64,000 bases of DNA. Origin: Luteitalea sp. (GTDB lineage: Bacteria > Acidobacteriota > Vicinamibacteria > Vicinamibacterales > Vicinamibacteraceae). The number at the start of each line of letters is the position of its first letter. Position 1 is the first letter of the stretch. Shown here piece by piece: positions 1-9,071 of the stretch. The stretch spans positions 1-64,000 of the forward strand of contig WHTZ01000033.1 of the NCBI GenBank assembly GCA_009377495.1, in the 5' to 3' direction. Position numbers and translations under genes: made by a program. The notes under the pieces are model-generated. The model was not told where the DNA came from. It worked only from the letters and a program-made list of their open reading frames with translations, and did no database searches.

Positions 1-51
1 AGAGGTCTGCAAAACCTCCATTCCCCGGTTCAAATCCGGGCGGCGCCTCCA
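1..51 (+). tRNA. tRNA-Cys (GCA), 5' end cut by window
   Basis: This is the 3' part of a tRNA. The anticodon stem gaggt/acctc encloses the loop ctgcaaa, which gives anticodon GCA (Cys). A T-arm follows with stem cccgg/ccggg around ttcaaat. The acceptor strand cggcgcc ends in discriminator T and an encoded CCA. U73 is typical of tRNA-Cys and supports the identity. The D-arm and 5' acceptor strand lie outside the window. Confidence 0.93.
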
Positions 52-276
52 AAATCCCAACTAAACTTCGTTGACGCGTTGCGGGTTCCGAGTGGGAGGC
101 TGAACAGCCCGAGCTCGGGACGGGACTTCTCGAAAGCGGACAGTCGAAGCTGCAAGCCAGGACTGGAGTGCGTTTCGAAGCATAGAACGCCAATGGGTTT
201 CGCCGCTGACCGGAGTAGGCATGGGTTTCGCTAGTGTAGGAGCTCGGTTCGAGGGCAACCCGTCAGACGCGGGAGA

Positions 277-2694
277 ATGCTCGTGTTGAATGACCTCCGT
301 TACGCCGTACGGCAGTGCCGTCGCAATCCGGGTTTCGCAGCGGTCTCGGTTCTGACGCTTGCGCTGGGAATCGGCGCGAATACGGCGATTTTTGGCATCG
401 TCGATGCAGTCCTGTTCAAGCCGTTGCCCTTTCGGGACCCGCACAAATTGGTGGACATCGCGTTGGTAGAGCGCCGCGGCCAGGCAGAAGAGACCTTCTA
501 CATGGGCTCACTGACGTGGGATCAGATCGCCGCGTTTCGCGCCCAGCCTCAGATATTCTCAGGAATCGAGCCGTACGGGCGCGGCCGTGAGATGGCCCGA
601 ACCGACGGCGACAGAACGGACGCGTTGCGGGTTGGACGCCTCTCGCCGGGGATGCTCGCCCTGCTCGGCCTTGCACCGCAATTGGGTCGTGGATTCACCG
701 TTGACGACGCCACTACGGCCGCTCCGCTTGTGTTAGTCAGCGATGGATACTGGCGCCGCGCGTTCGGTGGTGACCCGGCTGCGCTTGGACGCACCCTGAA
801 AATCGACAAGCACACCTACACCGTTGTGGGAGTGTCACCGGCGGCGTTGCGCGCGACGCCTTTTGATCAGACAGATGTCTGGTTGCCGATGGCGGAGCGA
901 ATCGATCCGCAGCAGCCGCTGTCCACCGGCGCCAGTGTGATCGCCAGGATCCGCCCGGGGCTCTCGCTCGAGCAAGGCGAACGCGAACTGGACCTCGCGG
1001 TGACATCGATTCAGAAGCAGAATCCGTCGCGTCGGCCCTGGGAAGCGGACCTCATGCTGCTCGATAGCAACCGAGGCGACGACGCTGCCGGTGCCTTGCT
1101 CGTTCTCCTCGGTGCTGTGGGATTCGTCCTGCTGATTGCGTGTGCGAACGTCGCGAATCTGATGCTGTCGAGATCGGTGGTGCGGCAGCGTGAAATCGCG
1201 ATTCGCTTATCCGTTGGTGCCACACGCGTTCGGCTGCTGCGGCAATTTCTTGTCGAAGGCTTCGTTCTCGCCGCTGCGGGCGGATCACTGGCGCTTCTCG
1301 TCGCCTGGTGGATTCTCGACGGTACTCCTGACCTCGTGCCGGACCGCATGCATTTGTTTGGTCGGCACCGCCCCGAGCTCGATCTCCGTGTTCTCGCTTT
1401 CGCTTTTGGTGCCGTGACGCTAACAGGATTGCTCAGCAGTCTTGCGCCTGCCTGGCGCTCGTCAGGTGGAGTAATGGCGTCGGCTGCGGGATCCGGCAGG
1501 CAGGCGACAGGTACGACGCCCGCGCAAGGCCGAGCGCGGAACGCATTCGTGGCGGTCCAGGTGGGTCTCACGCTCGTGCTTCTTGCCGGGGCCGGACTGA
1601 TGGTCAACAGTTTCGTCCGTATGCTGGCCGCCGATCCAGGGTTTGATATCGACAACCTCGCGTACGTGGACGTCGGCTTGCCCCAAGAGACGTATTCCAC
1701 GAAAACGCGGCAGGACCAGTTCTTCGCCGATTTACTGAATGATGTGAGAGCGCTCGCGCAGATTCGAGGCGCGGCAATCGGCACGCCGCCACCGAGTGGA
1801 GGCCACGGTCGGTTTGTACTGGAGGGAGGAGAAACCAACGTGGAGGCTTCCCCCTCGCTGACAATTCATCACGTAGATGCCGCGTACTTCGCGGTCGCCG
1901 GGATAGAGATCAAGAGGGGCCGGTCGTTCGGGCGGCAGGATCCCGCCTCGGCGCCACCGGTCGCCGTGATCGACGAGGATGCCGCGCGGCGGTTTTGGCC
2001 GGGCCAGAGCGCCCTCGGCCAGCGGTTCCGATATAGCCCTTACGTGCCGTGGATCACTGTTGTTGGAATTGCCGGCAGCGTCAAAACGCAGTCGTTCACG
2101 GCTCCGCGTGGCAGCGTTGAGATTTATCTGCCACTGGCGCAAGAGGAATCTGCGCCGTCTCGCACTGTTCTGTTTCGGACCTCTGGTGAGCAGACGGCGG
2201 CCTTCAGCGCGGTGACGTCGATCGTACGTCGACTGGACCCTGAGCTCGCGATTCGCCGCGCCGGCGTAGTCCGCGACTTATATGACGAAACAACAAAACC
2301 CCCGCGGCTCTTTGCGAGCGTGATGTCCCTGTTTGCCGTGCTCGGCCTTTTCACGGCTGCTGTGGGACTGTACGGCGTACTCTCGTATTCCGTTGCGCAG
2401 CGCACTCAGGAGATTGGCATCCGGATCGCACTCGGCGCGCACGCGAAACATGTTCGTCGAATGATCGTCTTCGACGCGCTGCGACCCGTTGTCGTTGGTC
2501 TCCTCTTCGGGATCGTAGGCGCATTGTGGCTCACTCGTTTGCTCTCCAGCCAACTGTATGGCGTGCCGCCACATGACCCACTCACGTTCTCGGTGTCGAG
2601 CTTGTTGCTGTTCGTCGTGGCGAGTGCTGCGTCCATAGCTCCCGCACGCCGGGCCATGCGCGTGGACCCTCTTGTGGCGCTCCGAACCGATTAA
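277..2694 (+). CDS. ADOP-family FtsX/MacB-like permease 1
   Basis: This is an 805-residue inner-membrane protein of the acidobacterial duplicated orphan permease type. The N-terminus (LGIGANTAIFGIVDAVLFKPL) is the signature first helix of the family. A MacB-type periplasmic core follows, then an FtsX three-helix block at about residues 265-400, a second first-helix-like segment near 425, a second periplasmic core, and a C-terminal FtsX block (about 685-800) ending in PARRAMRVDPLVALR. It lacks the cytoplasmic prefix domain seen in the permease at 10259. No ABC ATPase is nearby, as is usual for this family, and the substrate is unknown. MacB relatives couple ATP hydrolysis to periplasmic export or lipoprotein release. 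The start ATG at 277 gives the conserved short N-terminus (NDLRYAVRQ). Confidence 0.9.
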   Translation: MLVLNDLRYAVRQCRRNPGFAAVSVLTLALGIGANTAIFGIVDAVLFKPLPFRDPHKLVDIALVERRGQAEETFYMGSLTWDQIAAFRAQPQIFSGIEPYGRGREMARTDGDRTDALRVGRLSPGMLALLGLAPQLGRGFTVDDATTAAPLVLVSDGYWRRAFGGDPAALGRTLKIDKHTYTVVGVSPAALRATPFDQTDVWLPMAERIDPQQPLSTGASVIARIRPGLSLEQGERELDLAVTSIQKQNPSRRPWEADLMLLDSNRGDDAAGALLVLLGAVGFVLLIACANVANLMLSRSVVRQREIAIRLSVGATRVRLLRQFLVEGFVLAAAGGSLALLVAWWILDGTPDLVPDRMHLFGRHRPELDLRVLAFAFGAVTLTGLLSSLAPAWRSSGGVMASAAGSGRQATGTTPAQGRARNAFVAVQVGLTLVLLAGAGLMVNSFVRMLAADPGFDIDNLAYVDVGLPQETYSTKTRQDQFFADLLNDVRALAQIRGAAIGTPPPSGGHGRFVLEGGETNVEASPSLTIHHVDAAYFAVAGIEIKRGRSFGRQDPASAPPVAVIDEDAARRFWPGQSALGQRFRYSPYVPWITVVGIAGSVKTQSFTAPRGSVEIYLPLAQEESAPSRTVLFRTSGEQTAAFSAVTSIVRRLDPELAIRRAGVVRDLYDETTKPPRLFASVMSLFAVLGLFTAAVGLYGVLSYSVAQRTQEIGIRIALGAHAKHVRRMIVFDALRPVVVGLLFGIVGALWLTRLLSSQLYGVPPHDPLTFSVSSLLLFVVASAASIAPARRAMRVDPLVALRTD

Positions 2695-2737
2695 AGGATG
2701 CGCTAACCGATAGAGGGTTGCTGCAGCCTCCATGGCC

Positions 2738-2773
2738 TTGACTGTGTGCACTCTGTGCACAAAACTCTAGGCA
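2738..2773 (+). promoter_or_regulatory. Palindrome in promoter spacer, putative autoregulatory operator
   Basis: A -35-like TTGACT (2738-2743) is followed 17 bp later by a weak -10 (AAAACT, 2761-2766). The spacer is almost filled by a perfect inverted repeat, TGTGCAC-TCT-GTGCACA (2745-2761). The predicted start point falls at or next to the ATG at 2773, so the transcript may be leaderless. The site lies directly ahead of a ribbon-helix-helix gene, and such proteins usually repress their own promoter through short palindromes. The operator role is inferred from position. Confidence 0.5.
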
Positions 2774-3153
2774 TGAGCACGGCATATGTGTCCGGACTGG
2801 TGCCCGCTCGTTACGAGCGGTTGGTGGCGAGACAGGCCCGTGCGGCCAGAACCTCGAAGAGCGACCTCGTCGCGCGGTACGTCATTGAAAAGAGCCTCGA
2901 GACCGAGTTCCCCGGGATCTCCTTCCGTGATTCCCTTTCAGGACGCGAAGCGTACCTGACCGCTCATCGCGTTGCCGTGTGGGAAGTCTTGGCCGTACAC
3001 AACGAACTCAAGTCCGTAGAAAGGACGGCCGACTATTTCCGCTGGCCGCGCGTGCTCGTGACAAGGGCTCTCACCTATGCCAAGGCCTTCCCTGAGGAGA
3101 TCCGCAGATCGCGTGAAGGAGAAACCGACACAGCCTCGGTTGCTGGCTCCTGA
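2773..3153 (+). CDS. RHH-like / DUF433-like small regulator (antitoxin-like)
   Basis: The 126-residue protein begins at ATG 2773; an in-frame GTG at 2746 lies inside the palindrome and is less likely. Residues about 4-45 (VSGLVPARYERLVARQARA, then SKSDLVARYVIEKSLE) look like a ribbon-helix-helix DNA-binding domain. The rest (FRDSLSGREAYLTAHRVAVW ... ALTYAKAFPEEI) resembles the DUF433 antitoxin helix-turn-helix, in which R.....R.PVW...E and AL.YA...PEEI are typical. No toxin-like partner (PIN or RelE) follows. The next gene, 30 bp downstream on the same strand, is glycosidase-like. It may be an orphan antitoxin turned local repressor. The domain assignment is by eye and moderate. Confidence 0.6.
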   Translation: MSTAYVSGLVPARYERLVARQARAARTSKSDLVARYVIEKSLETEFPGISFRDSLSGREAYLTAHRVAVWEVLAVHNELKSVERTADYFRWPRVLVTRALTYAKAFPEEIRRSREGETDTASVAGS

Positions 3154-3183
3154 TGAGCGCGACATGCAGGAGGCTGATATCGA

Positions 3184-4221
3184 ATGAGTGTCTCCGAATC
3201 GGCGAATCGAATTCTGCGCGATGCGCACGTCCTCCGCGCACCCGTTGGCCCAGGACAAGGCTACTGGACGGGCGCGCCAGGAGTTTGCTACGCCCGTGAT
3301 GAGCAAGCGTTCTACGTCACGTACCGCATTCGACGTCCACGCTTGCCCGCAGCCTTGGCGAAGGCGGGTGGCGCCCCGCCCGATCGGGGCGGCGAAGCCC
3401 GAATTGCGCGCTCGACCGACTTGACGCATTTCGACGACGTGTGGTCGGTCACGAAGGACGCGTACGACAGCCCCTCCATCGAGCGCAGCGCCATTCGCAA
3501 GGGCCCTGACGGCGCCTGGCGCTATTTCACGAGCTTCGTTGATCCGGCCGATGGGCGCTGGTGCGTATCCGTGTTGAAGCATTCGGATGTGTGCCGTTTC
3601 GATCCCTCCACCGCGCAACGACTGTTCACGGCCAGGCCACTCGGTTTGGAAGGCGTCAAGGACCCGTGGATTTTCGAGGACGGCGGCGTCTACTACATGA
3701 TGCTCAGCGTCGCTCTGAGGAGCGATCAGACCCGAGAAGAATCGCACGCGACACTGGACATCTTCAACACGGGCGACTGCATTTCTGCAACCGGTCTCGC
3801 CCGGTCGCGCGATCTCGATGCCTGGGAGTGGCTCGGCGTCGTCTTTGCGCCGTCCGCTTCCGGTTGGGACGCGTATTGCCGCCGCATCAACAGTCTCGCA
3901 CGGCACGACGGAAAGCACGTGGCCTTTTACGATGGTAGCGCCAGTCATCTCGAGAACGACGAAGAGAAGACCGGCCTGGCCCTCTCGAGCGATCTTCAAG
4001 CGTGGACAACGCTCACTGCCCGTGGCCCGGCGCTTACGAGCCCGCACGCATCCGGCTCTCTGCGGTACCTCGATACGGTGGCGACCGACGAATGTACGTG
4101 GGCATTCTATGAATTCGCACGCCCAGATGGAGCGCACGACCTCAGGGTTGCGCGAATCGACCTCAGTCAGCTTCCCATCTCTGCGGGAGCCGACCCCAGG
4201 GCACGAATCGACGGAGAGTGA
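3184..4221 (+). CDS. Glycosidase-like beta-propeller protein (GH43/GH130-type fold)
   Basis: A 345-residue protein without a signal peptide. The N-terminal GYWTGAPGVCY, the block ARSTDLTHFDDVW, VKDPWIFEDGGVYYMMLS in the middle and LARSRDLDAWEWLG further on are typical blade repeats of five-bladed propeller glycosidases and phosphorylases, with Asp at blade centres. The substrate and the catalytic acid/base cannot be assigned from sequence alone. A good Shine-Dalgarno (AGGAGG, about 9 nt upstream) supports ATG 3184. It follows the RHH/DUF433-like gene by 30 bp and probably shares its promoter. Confidence 0.6.
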   Translation: MSVSESANRILRDAHVLRAPVGPGQGYWTGAPGVCYARDEQAFYVTYRIRRPRLPAALAKAGGAPPDRGGEARIARSTDLTHFDDVWSVTKDAYDSPSIERSAIRKGPDGAWRYFTSFVDPADGRWCVSVLKHSDVCRFDPSTAQRLFTARPLGLEGVKDPWIFEDGGVYYMMLSVALRSDQTREESHATLDIFNTGDCISATGLARSRDLDAWEWLGVVFAPSASGWDAYCRRINSLARHDGKHVAFYDGSASHLENDEEKTGLALSSDLQAWTTLTARGPALTSPHASGSLRYLDTVATDECTWAFYEFARPDGAHDLRVARIDLSQLPISAGADPRARIDGE

Positions 4222-4533
4222 AGGCGGCATCAGCGATCGACATGGGCGATTCGGTCAATGCCGCAACCCGGTCCTGGGAGCACGAGGTCGCGAATCGACG
4301 TGGTCACGTGGTGGCCCTCGCCAATAAGCGTCGCCGTTCGACCCTTCGACAGGCTCAGGGTCGAAGGGTCGAAGGGCGGGCCGCCTCGCGTTGAGCCGCG
4401 GCGTCGTCGGAACTCGTGCCGGCACGAGTCCCTCCAGGTTGACTCCGTATGCCGGTCCCACTTCCCGCACGCGCGACGCGTTCGACGGCCCGAAGTCTCG
4501 TGCCGCCTGTTGCTGGTTATATGGGCGTTCCGA
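4222..4533. repeat. Intergenic region with two palindromic repeat elements
   Basis: This is a gap between convergent genes without a convincing ORF. It holds a hairpin, CCCTTCGAC ... GTCGAAGGG (4342-4368, loop AGGCTCAGG), followed by a further half copy TCGAAGGG at 4369-4376. It also holds a perfect palindrome, ACTCGTGCC/GGCACGAGT (4412-4429). The first is related to units at 47505-47607 and the second to the palindrome at 63853-63874, so both are dispersed elements. Either may also serve as a bidirectional terminator. Confidence 0.7.
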
Positions 4534-5424
4534 CTATCCTCGCAAGTGCTTGTTGAAGAAGTCTGTCGTCCGCTGCCACGCGAGCTTGGCCGCGCTCTCG
4601 TCATAGCGCGGCGTCGTGTCGTTGTTGAAGCCGTGCTGTGTGCCCGGATACTCGTATCGCGTGTAGGACACGTTGTTCGCCTTGAGCGCGGACTCGTAGG
4701 CGGGCCATGCCGCGTTGATGCGCTCGTCCTTCTCCGCGTGATGAATCAACAGCGGCGCCTTGATCTTCGCGGCGTCGTCGGCCTCCGGCGCACTGCCGTA
4801 GAAGGGCACCGCCGCGCCGAGATCCGGTAGGCGTGTCGCCAGCATGTTGGCGATGCCACCCCCGTAGCAGAAACCCACGACCCCAACCTTACCGGTGCAA
4901 TCGGGGCGGCTTCCGAGGAACGTCACGGCCGCGACGAAGTCTTCTCGAATCTTCGTTTGGTCAAGCTTGGGGAACAGCTCCCGCGCGTTGTCCTCATCCC
5001 CGGGGTAGCCGCCGAGCGGCGTCAAGGCGTCCGGTGCGAAGGCGATGAAATCTTCGAGCGCCAACCGGCGAGCGATGTCTTCGATGTGCGGATTCAGTCC
5101 GCGGTTCTCGTGCACGACGAGCACGCTCGGCAGCTTACCGGTCGCAGCCGCCGGTCGCGCGAGGTACCCACGCATGGTTCCGGTGCCTTCCGGTGAGGGA
5201 TATTCGAGGTACTCCGTCTCGAGCCGCTTGTCGTCGCTGGCAACCTGCTGCGCCTCGGCGAATCGTGGGCTCAGCGCGTCGAGTAGCCCGGTCGCCGTGA
5301 CGCCACCGACCGCAAACTTGGCCGCACCGTCCAGGAACCCGCGGCGGTCGATCGACCCGTGCACATACTTGTCGAACAGGTTCAGCAGCTCTTGATCAAA
5401 TTCACTCGACTTCTTGCGCTCCAT
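4534..5424 (-). CDS. Exported dienelactone hydrolase family protein
   Basis: A 296-residue alpha/beta hydrolase. The N-terminus carries a Tat-like signal (about residues 25-55, DRRGFLDGAAKFAVGG), so export in folded form is likely. The nucleophile elbow has cysteine rather than serine (GFCYGGG), with the acid in HAEKDERI and the histidine in GTQHGFNND. This gives the Cys-Asp-His triad of dienelactone hydrolases. Family members hydrolyse lactones or related esters; the real substrate is unknown. The start is supported by a strong GGAGGT upstream of ATG 5424. It is convergent with the propeller gene and appears monocistronic. Confidence 0.88.
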   Translation of the reverse strand: MERKKSSEFDQELLNLFDKYVHGSIDRRGFLDGAAKFAVGGVTATGLLDALSPRFAEAQQVASDDKRLETEYLEYPSPEGTGTMRGYLARPAAATGKLPSVLVVHENRGLNPHIEDIARRLALEDFIAFAPDALTPLGGYPGDEDNARELFPKLDQTKIREDFVAAVTFLGSRPDCTGKVGVVGFCYGGGIANMLATRLPDLGAAVPFYGSAPEADDAAKIKAPLLIHHAEKDERINAAWPAYESALKANNVSYTRYEYPGTQHGFNNDTTPRYDESAAKLAWQRTTDFFNKHLRG

Positions 5425-5578
5425 GCCTGCACCTCCAGGATTACCCGTCAGCCACTCATCCGGGCAAGACCATGCGCGAACATGTTAGCCGATGACGAAG
5501 CGCGCGGGTGTGGTAATCAGGCTCTCGCGGGCTTTCCCTCTCTCTACAGGCCAGGGGGACCGCGTGTAAGCTCGTAGG

Positions 5579-6487
5579 GTGGCGCGAGTACATAGGCGCC
5601 GGGCGTGGCCCCGGCCCGCATCTGTGGCGTTCATCGCGCTTGCCGCCATCCTCATGCCGCGGGCGGCGACGGCCGACATGGAGCTGACGGTTGGCGCTCC
5701 GGCGTCGCTCGCGGGCGCCGCGGAGCGCGTCGAGCGCATCGATCGCCAGCAGCTCACACGGGCCCTTGGCGACGCCGGCCTCGACGTCCCGTTACGCGTC
5801 CACGTGACGCTCATCGCCGAAGGCGACCGCCGCGCGCGCGCCATCCCGGCCTGGATTGTCGGCCGAGCCTTCCCCCCGCACGACGTGGTGCTCTTTCCTG
5901 GGCGGCTGGTGGCCTCGTATCCCTACGACTCGATCGAGTCGGTGGTCCGCCACGAGGTCGTGCACCTCGCGCTAGCGGCGCGCGCCGAGGGCCAGCCGCT
6001 GCCGCGATGGTTTCACGAGGGGGTCGCCGTCTCGGTCGAATCCGGATGGGGCGTCACCGACGGCGCGCGACTGCTGCTCGCGATCGCGCGTGAGCCGGCG
6101 ATCGGCGAGGTGGAGCGCCTGTTCGGATCGGACGCGCACCAGCAAACGACGCGGGCGTACCTCCTGGCAGCCGTGCTGGTGACCGATGTGCGACGACGCC
6201 ATGGTGGGGACGTGGCGGGGGCCATCGCGGGCCGCGTAGCATCGGGCGCGCCCTTCAGTCGTGCGTTCGAGCTCGAGACCGGCGAGACGCCCGACGCGGC
6301 GGCGGCCCGCGCCTGGCAGACGTATCGGCGCTGGACGGTCTGGATTCCGGTCGTCACCAGTGGCTCGGCGGTCTGGTTGGGCATTCTGGCGCTCGCGATC
6401 CTCGCCTTTGTGGCCAGCCTGCGCCGCCGTATCCGTCGCCGACGCCAGTGGGACGAGGAGGACGAGGCACTGGACGAGCACGGATGA
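5579..6487 (+). CDS. Membrane-anchored HExxH peptidase (peptidase MA-like)
   Basis: A 302-residue protein starting at GTG 5579. An N-terminal signal peptide (residues about 12-33) is followed by a globular domain with VVRHEVVHLAL (HExxH zinc motif) and PRWFHEGVAV, where the downstream glutamate in WFHEG is the usual third ligand of gluzincin peptidase MA-like proteins. A transmembrane helix near residues 255-282 and a basic then acidic tail (RRRIRRRRQWDEEDEALDE) place the C-terminus in the cytoplasm. The substrate is unknown. It precedes ADOP permease 2 by about 80 bp on the same strand. Confidence 0.75.
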   Translation: MARVHRRRAWPRPASVAFIALAAILMPRAATADMELTVGAPASLAGAAERVERIDRQQLTRALGDAGLDVPLRVHVTLIAEGDRRARAIPAWIVGRAFPPHDVVLFPGRLVASYPYDSIESVVRHEVVHLALAARAEGQPLPRWFHEGVAVSVESGWGVTDGARLLLAIAREPAIGEVERLFGSDAHQQTTRAYLLAAVLVTDVRRRHGGDVAGAIAGRVASGAPFSRAFELETGETPDAAAARAWQTYRRWTVWIPVVTSGSAVWLGILALAILAFVASLRRRIRRRRQWDEEDEALDEHG

Positions 6488-6564
6488 TGCCTCGACGGCG
6501 TTGTCTCGCGCGTAGCCGCGCATGGGGTCACAATTGGAGCCATAATCTGCTTGCGAGAGGCGTG

Positions 6565-8937
6565 ATGGTCTTTGACGATGTCGGTCACGCGTGGCGAAGG
6601 ATGCGGTTGCGGCCAGGGATGATCGCAGCGGCCGCGGGTATGCTGGGTCTTGGCATCGGCCTCACCACGGCGATGTTCACGATCGTCGATTCGTTGCTAT
6701 TGCGGCCCGTGCCCTTTCGGGATGCCAACCGGCTGGCGCGACTCAGCATGTACACGGAGACCGGCGGCCGGTATGCGGTGTCGCCCGCGGTGCTTGCAGC
6801 CTGGCAGTCGAGTCCCGCGTTCGAGTCGGTCGAGGGTGTATCCCCAGGCACGTCGCTGATCGAAGCCGATGGCGGTCTCGTGTCGAGGACGAGCGCGCGC
6901 GTGTCGCCGGGGTTGTTCGACATGCTCGGCGTCCAGCCGATCCGAGGACGCCTCTTCTCTCGGGAGGAAGGACGAACCGGATCCGACGACCTCGTGTTGC
7001 TGTCCGAAGATATCTGGCGAACGACGTACGGTGCTGATCCCGCGATCGTCGGTGCTCGCATCAGGATGGATGGCCGGTCGATGTTGGTCGTCGGCATTCT
7101 GCCTGCCGGTTTCCGGTTTCCCGACTGGGACACCACCGTATGGACACCGATCGACTATCATGCGCCACGGGCCGCGCTGGTAGACGAGCTACCCATCGCG
7201 CACGTGCGATTCGCGTCGAACGTGCCGCGTGCGGATGCGCTCAGGGTCGCGACCGAAGCTGCCCATGACGCCGATGGCTCAACCGCCAAGATGCGCGCGG
7301 AGCCGAGTCTGCTGGCCGGCGTCGAGCTGAACGAGTATTACCAACGTGCCATGCCGCTGCTCGTCGGGGGCGTCGCGCTGGTGTTCCTGGTCCTCTGCGC
7401 CAACGTGTGCAGCCTGCTACTCGCGCAGATGACGACGCGGCGGCACGAGCTCGGCGTGTGCTCCGCGCTTGGCGCCTCGCGCGGCCGCCTGCTTCGTCAA
7501 GCGCTTCTGGAGAGCGCCGTGCTCGGTGTGCTCGGCGCCCTCGTGGGCCTTGCACTGGCCTGGGCGTTGGTCTCCGTGGCGCGCGGATTTCTCCCCGAGG
7601 CCTTCCTGATACGCACGCTCAATCCTGTTGCTATCGATCTGCGCACGTTGCTCGTGGCCTCGGCTGCGGGCGCCCTCGCCATCCTGAGCGCCGGGTTGGT
7701 ACCGGCCTGGATCGGCACGCGCCTGGAGCCGGCCGAGGCCATCAGGGTGACCGACCGCGGCGGCACGGATACGAAGCCCGTGCGGCACGTGACACGCGCC
7801 CTGCTCGTCACGGAGATCGCTCTGGCATGCATGCTGCTCGTCGGCGCGACGCTGCTCGTGCGGTCGTTCATCAATCTCGCACGGACCGATCGTGGATTGG
7901 ACACGCGCGGTGTGATTGCCGCGTGGGTGTCGTTACCGGAAACGGATTTTGCCGATCGCGTGTCGCGACTGGTCGCGGCATCGGCCATCGAGGAAGAAGT
8001 GAGGAGTCTTCCGGGCGTGCGGCAGGTTGCTTTCTCGTACGGCTCGCCGCCAGGTGGCGGCATGAAGCACTTCGGTTGCTGCTGGCGCTCCGACCTGCCG
8101 GGCGCGCCATCACTGGATATGGAAGTGGATAGCTCTCGCGTCGGCCCGGACTTCTTCGACCTGTACGGCATTCGCCTACTGCGGGGCCGGACGTTTCAGC
8201 TTGGCGAAGCGGAGAGCAGCGTCATCGTCGGTGAGCGGCTGGCAGCGACGCTCTGGCCCACGCAGGATCCGATCGGCCGGTCGTTCTGGCTCGATCGCGA
8301 GCAGTTCCACGTCATTGGTCTCGCGGGCGAGGTCTCACTTCCGGCACTCGATCCTCACGTCGACCGGCCAGAGTTCTATCTGCCCTTCGAGATGGGCGGC
8401 AGCGACATGTCGATAAGCCTGCGGTGCGGCGACGCCTGTCCGGACATCCCGCTCATTCGCCAGCGCCTGCTCGCGGCGAGTCCTGGCGCAGAGGTCTGGA
8501 ACATCGGGCCGGTCGAGGACGAGTACCTTGAACAACTGGCACGGCCGCGCGCCACGGCGGCCCTCGCCTTTGCCTTCGCTGGCATTGCCCTCATCGCCGC
8601 GGCGGGTGGGTTGTTCAGCGTTCAGAGCTACGCCGTTGGGCGCCGCCGTCGCGAGTTCGGTATTCGGACCGCGCTCGGCGCGTCACCGGTCCAGATTCGC
8701 GGCCTCGTGCTCCGCGACGGCGTTACGGTTGCGGTGGTCGGCGTCGGCATCGGCGTCGTGGCTGCGTGGGGACTGGGCCGCGCGCTGGCGTCGCTGCAGT
8801 ACGGTGTGACGCTGGCCGATCCATGGAGTTGGACCCTCGTCTCCGGCATCTTGGCGGCGACGACGCTCGTGGCGTGCTGGCGTCCGGCGCGTCAGGCGTC
8901 GCGCGTCGACCCGGTGACGCTGCTCAGAGAAGAGTGA
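6565..8937 (+). CDS. ADOP-family FtsX/MacB-like permease 2
   Basis: A 790-residue permease of the same duplicated architecture as permease 1. The first helix (GLGIGLTTAMFTIVDSLLLR) is followed by a periplasmic core, an FtsX block about 270-400, a second core and a C-terminal FtsX block ending in PARQASRVDPVTLLRE. The frame is open further upstream, but ATG 6565 fits the family start (VFDDVGHAWRRMRLRPG) and has a GAGAGG ribosome site just before it. The second periplasmic part has an unusual CCW near residue 515 and CGDACPD near 635, not seen in the three other permeases here. No ATPase is adjacent. Confidence 0.9.
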   Translation: MVFDDVGHAWRRMRLRPGMIAAAAGMLGLGIGLTTAMFTIVDSLLLRPVPFRDANRLARLSMYTETGGRYAVSPAVLAAWQSSPAFESVEGVSPGTSLIEADGGLVSRTSARVSPGLFDMLGVQPIRGRLFSREEGRTGSDDLVLLSEDIWRTTYGADPAIVGARIRMDGRSMLVVGILPAGFRFPDWDTTVWTPIDYHAPRAALVDELPIAHVRFASNVPRADALRVATEAAHDADGSTAKMRAEPSLLAGVELNEYYQRAMPLLVGGVALVFLVLCANVCSLLLAQMTTRRHELGVCSALGASRGRLLRQALLESAVLGVLGALVGLALAWALVSVARGFLPEAFLIRTLNPVAIDLRTLLVASAAGALAILSAGLVPAWIGTRLEPAEAIRVTDRGGTDTKPVRHVTRALLVTEIALACMLLVGATLLVRSFINLARTDRGLDTRGVIAAWVSLPETDFADRVSRLVAASAIEEEVRSLPGVRQVAFSYGSPPGGGMKHFGCCWRSDLPGAPSLDMEVDSSRVGPDFFDLYGIRLLRGRTFQLGEAESSVIVGERLAATLWPTQDPIGRSFWLDREQFHVIGLAGEVSLPALDPHVDRPEFYLPFEMGGSDMSISLRCGDACPDIPLIRQRLLAASPGAEVWNIGPVEDEYLEQLARPRATAALAFAFAGIALIAAAGGLFSVQSYAVGRRRREFGIRTALGASPVQIRGLVLRDGVTVAVVGVGIGVVAAWGLGRALASLQYGVTLADPWSWTLVSGILAATTLVACWRPARQASRVDPVTLLREE

Positions 8938-9071
8938 CTCATGCTCTCGTGCTCGCGATCGTCGTGACCCCATTTCCGTTAAGCACCCGGCAGTCCGGGT
9001 CGAAGGTCTCCGCGCCCCGCCGTGGTACAGTGAGATGCCCGACGTGGTGGTAGCTTCCCGCGTCGCCCATC

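Noticed and set aside
2938..4230. 430-residue open frame on the minus strand
   Set aside because: It is antisense to the propeller gene, which has a good ribosome site and blade motifs.
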